A DNA stretch of 6,706 bases from Paracoccaceae bacterium (lineage in GTDB: Bacteria; Pseudomonadota; Alphaproteobacteria; Rhodobacterales; Rhodobacteraceae), in NCBI GenBank assembly GCA_027080755.1, contig JALWQC010000431.1, positions 1 to 6,706 of the forward strand, in the 5' to 3' direction. Positions 5,599-6,706 of this stretch are shown here, in pieces. The notes below the pieces were generated by a model, which was not told the origin of the DNA, made no database searches, and worked only from the letters and a program-made list of their open reading frames with translations. A program made the position numbers and the translations under genes. Position 1 is the first letter of the stretch. Each line of letters starts with the position of its first letter.

Positions 5599-6706
5599 CT
5601 ATTTTTTCTCGAAACGGATTTCCACAATGTTCGTGTGCGGCTCTATCAGGCCGGCCAGCGGGATCAGGATGCGCCGTTCGGGCAGGGCGGAAACCGGTTT
5701 GTCCCAGGCCAGCACCCCGTCTGTATACAGCTGCAAAAACCCCTTGCCGGCACTGCGGAAGCGTATCTGCAACTGCTCCATGCCCGGGCCCGGGGTTGGC
5801 AGGCTCAGACGTTGGGGCATGACCAGCTTGATCATCGGGTCGTGGGTCAGGACGGATATCTGGCGCTCGGCCGGCGGCAGTTTTCCGGCGATGTCGCGCG
5901 CAACCCTTTCGCCGGTGGCGCGGCCCTCGGCCCAGCTCCAACCGGCGGTTTCCACGGGGCGCAGGAGGTTGCCGGTGGCGAAATAGCGCGGGTCGGAACA
6001 ACGGTTGACCTGATCGACAACCGGCCCGCCGGTGCCCGGGTCGATCTGCAGATGCCCCAGCCGCCCGAGGCTGGATTCCGGTGTGAACTGCCCGCTAAGC
6101 AGCACCCCGTCGCAGGCGATATCCCGTTGGGTGCCGCGGTTTTCCACCGTCACGCTTTCAACCCGCTTTTCACCGTTGATCCGCACCAGCCGCGTGTCCA
6201 GAAACAGGGGCACCCCCGTCAGGCGCGGGAACAGGCCGGTGGGCCAGCGCGCGGTTGTGCGGTTGTTGGCTTCAATCATCGCGGCGGGTTTTATGCCGGC
6301 GTGGCGGCAGGTCTGGATGGCGGAAAAAGAGACCAGCTCGGTCCCGACGATGACAGGGTTTGTGAACGGACGCAGGTTTTCCAGATAGACCATCGATTGC
6401 AGCGCGCCGGTGTTCACGATCCCCGCCGCGCGCACCCCCGACACCAGCCGCGCCGAGCGGGGTTTTTCCCGCACACCGGTGGCATAGACAACCCGCGCCG
6501 GCGTCAGCTGTGCCACACCTTCAGGGGTGGTGATGTCCAGACACGGGCCGGGCCGCATCTGCACCACGGACACCGAGGTATGGATTTCCACCCCCGCCCT
6601 CAGCGCGGTTTTCACCAGTTTGCGGGCGTATTTCGGCCCCGTCAGCACCCGTTTGAATTCCCTGAAGCCAAAGGGCGGATGCCCGCAGTGGCGCGGGATT
6701 CCGCCG
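5599..6706 (-). CDS. FAD-dependent oxidoreductase (Pyr_redox_2-like), 5'-truncated
   Basis: The frame is open from the right edge to TAG at 5599-5601, giving 368 visible residues; the N-terminal FAD-binding GxGxxG part is outside. A GTG at 6646-6648 is internal, because the 19 residues before it (GGIPRHCGHPPFGFREFKR) fit the family. ARVVYATGVREKPRSARLVSG marks the link between FAD and NAD domains, and CSDPRYFATGNLLRPVETAGWSWAEG is the second FAD-contacting motif. The second Rossmann segment reads NPVIVGTELVSFSA, so the normal GxGxxG of an NAD(P) site is missing. The last 95 residues or so are beta-rich (MEQLQIRFRSAGKGFLQLYTDG, RRILIPLAGLIEP) and follow the redox core. Relatives as I recall them are annotated as NAD/FAD-dependent oxidoreductases related to opine oxidase, HcnB and a protein next to glycerol-3-phosphate dehydrogenase. 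The substrate is unknown. Confidence 0.9.
   Translation of the reverse strand, partial: GGIPRHCGHPPFGFREFKRVLTGPKYARKLVKTALRAGVEIHTSVSVVQMRPGPCLDITTPEGVAQLTPARVVYATGVREKPRSARLVSGVRAAGIVNTGALQSMVYLENLRPFTNPVIVGTELVSFSAIQTCRHAGIKPAAMIEANNRTTARWPTGLFPRLTGVPLFLDTRLVRINGEKRVESVTVENRGTQRDIACDGVLLSGQFTPESSLGRLGHLQIDPGTGGPVVDQVNRCSDPRYFATGNLLRPVETAGWSWAEGRATGERVARDIAGKLPPAERQISVLTHDPMIKLVMPQRLSLPTPGPGMEQLQIRFRSAGKGFLQLYTDGVLAWDKPVSALPERRILIPLAGLIEPHTNIVEIRFEKK

Overview
The window looks like a chromosomal segment of a GC-rich alphaproteobacterium, most probably of the Rhodobacterales/Roseobacter type. I base this on strong third-position GC bias, on the arrangement of the genes, and on my recollection of close protein relatives; no database search was possible. 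Genes are densely packed and no RNA gene, mobile element, CRISPR array or prophage sequence is visible.

Positions 1-3222 hold the end of an ABC importer operon on the + strand: a 5'-truncated ATPase, two different membrane permeases that overlap by 4 bases (ATGA), a periplasmic binding protein of the NMT1/THI5-like family, and a strong Rho-independent terminator. The four genes would make one heterodimeric importer. The substrate is not proven. The family handles pyrimidine precursors, taurine/sulfonates and similar small molecules, and a pyrimidine or hydroxymethylpyrimidine-type substrate is my best guess.

After a 194-base gap comes a single + strand gene (3368-4891) for an exported UshA-like metallophosphatase/5'-nucleotidase. 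It has a twin-arginine-like leader and its own terminator. Its nucleotide-recognition domain is textbook, but three metal-binding histidines of the phosphatase domain appear replaced (by Tyr, Asp and Asp). This is the most interesting point of the window.

The right part is on the - strand. A 191-residue outer-membrane beta-barrel protein (4946-5521, GTG start) converges on the phosphatase gene across the shared terminator. Upstream of it is a 5'-truncated FAD-dependent oxidoreductase (5599-6706) that runs off the right edge. Its second Rossmann fold lacks the usual glycine motif, and it carries a beta-rich C-terminal tail.

The three regions look like separate transcription units with no obvious shared pathway. 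A loose link, salvage of nucleotides or nucleobases by the phosphatase and the importer, is speculative. Overall this is mostly ordinary chromosome; I did not find a novel multi-gene system.
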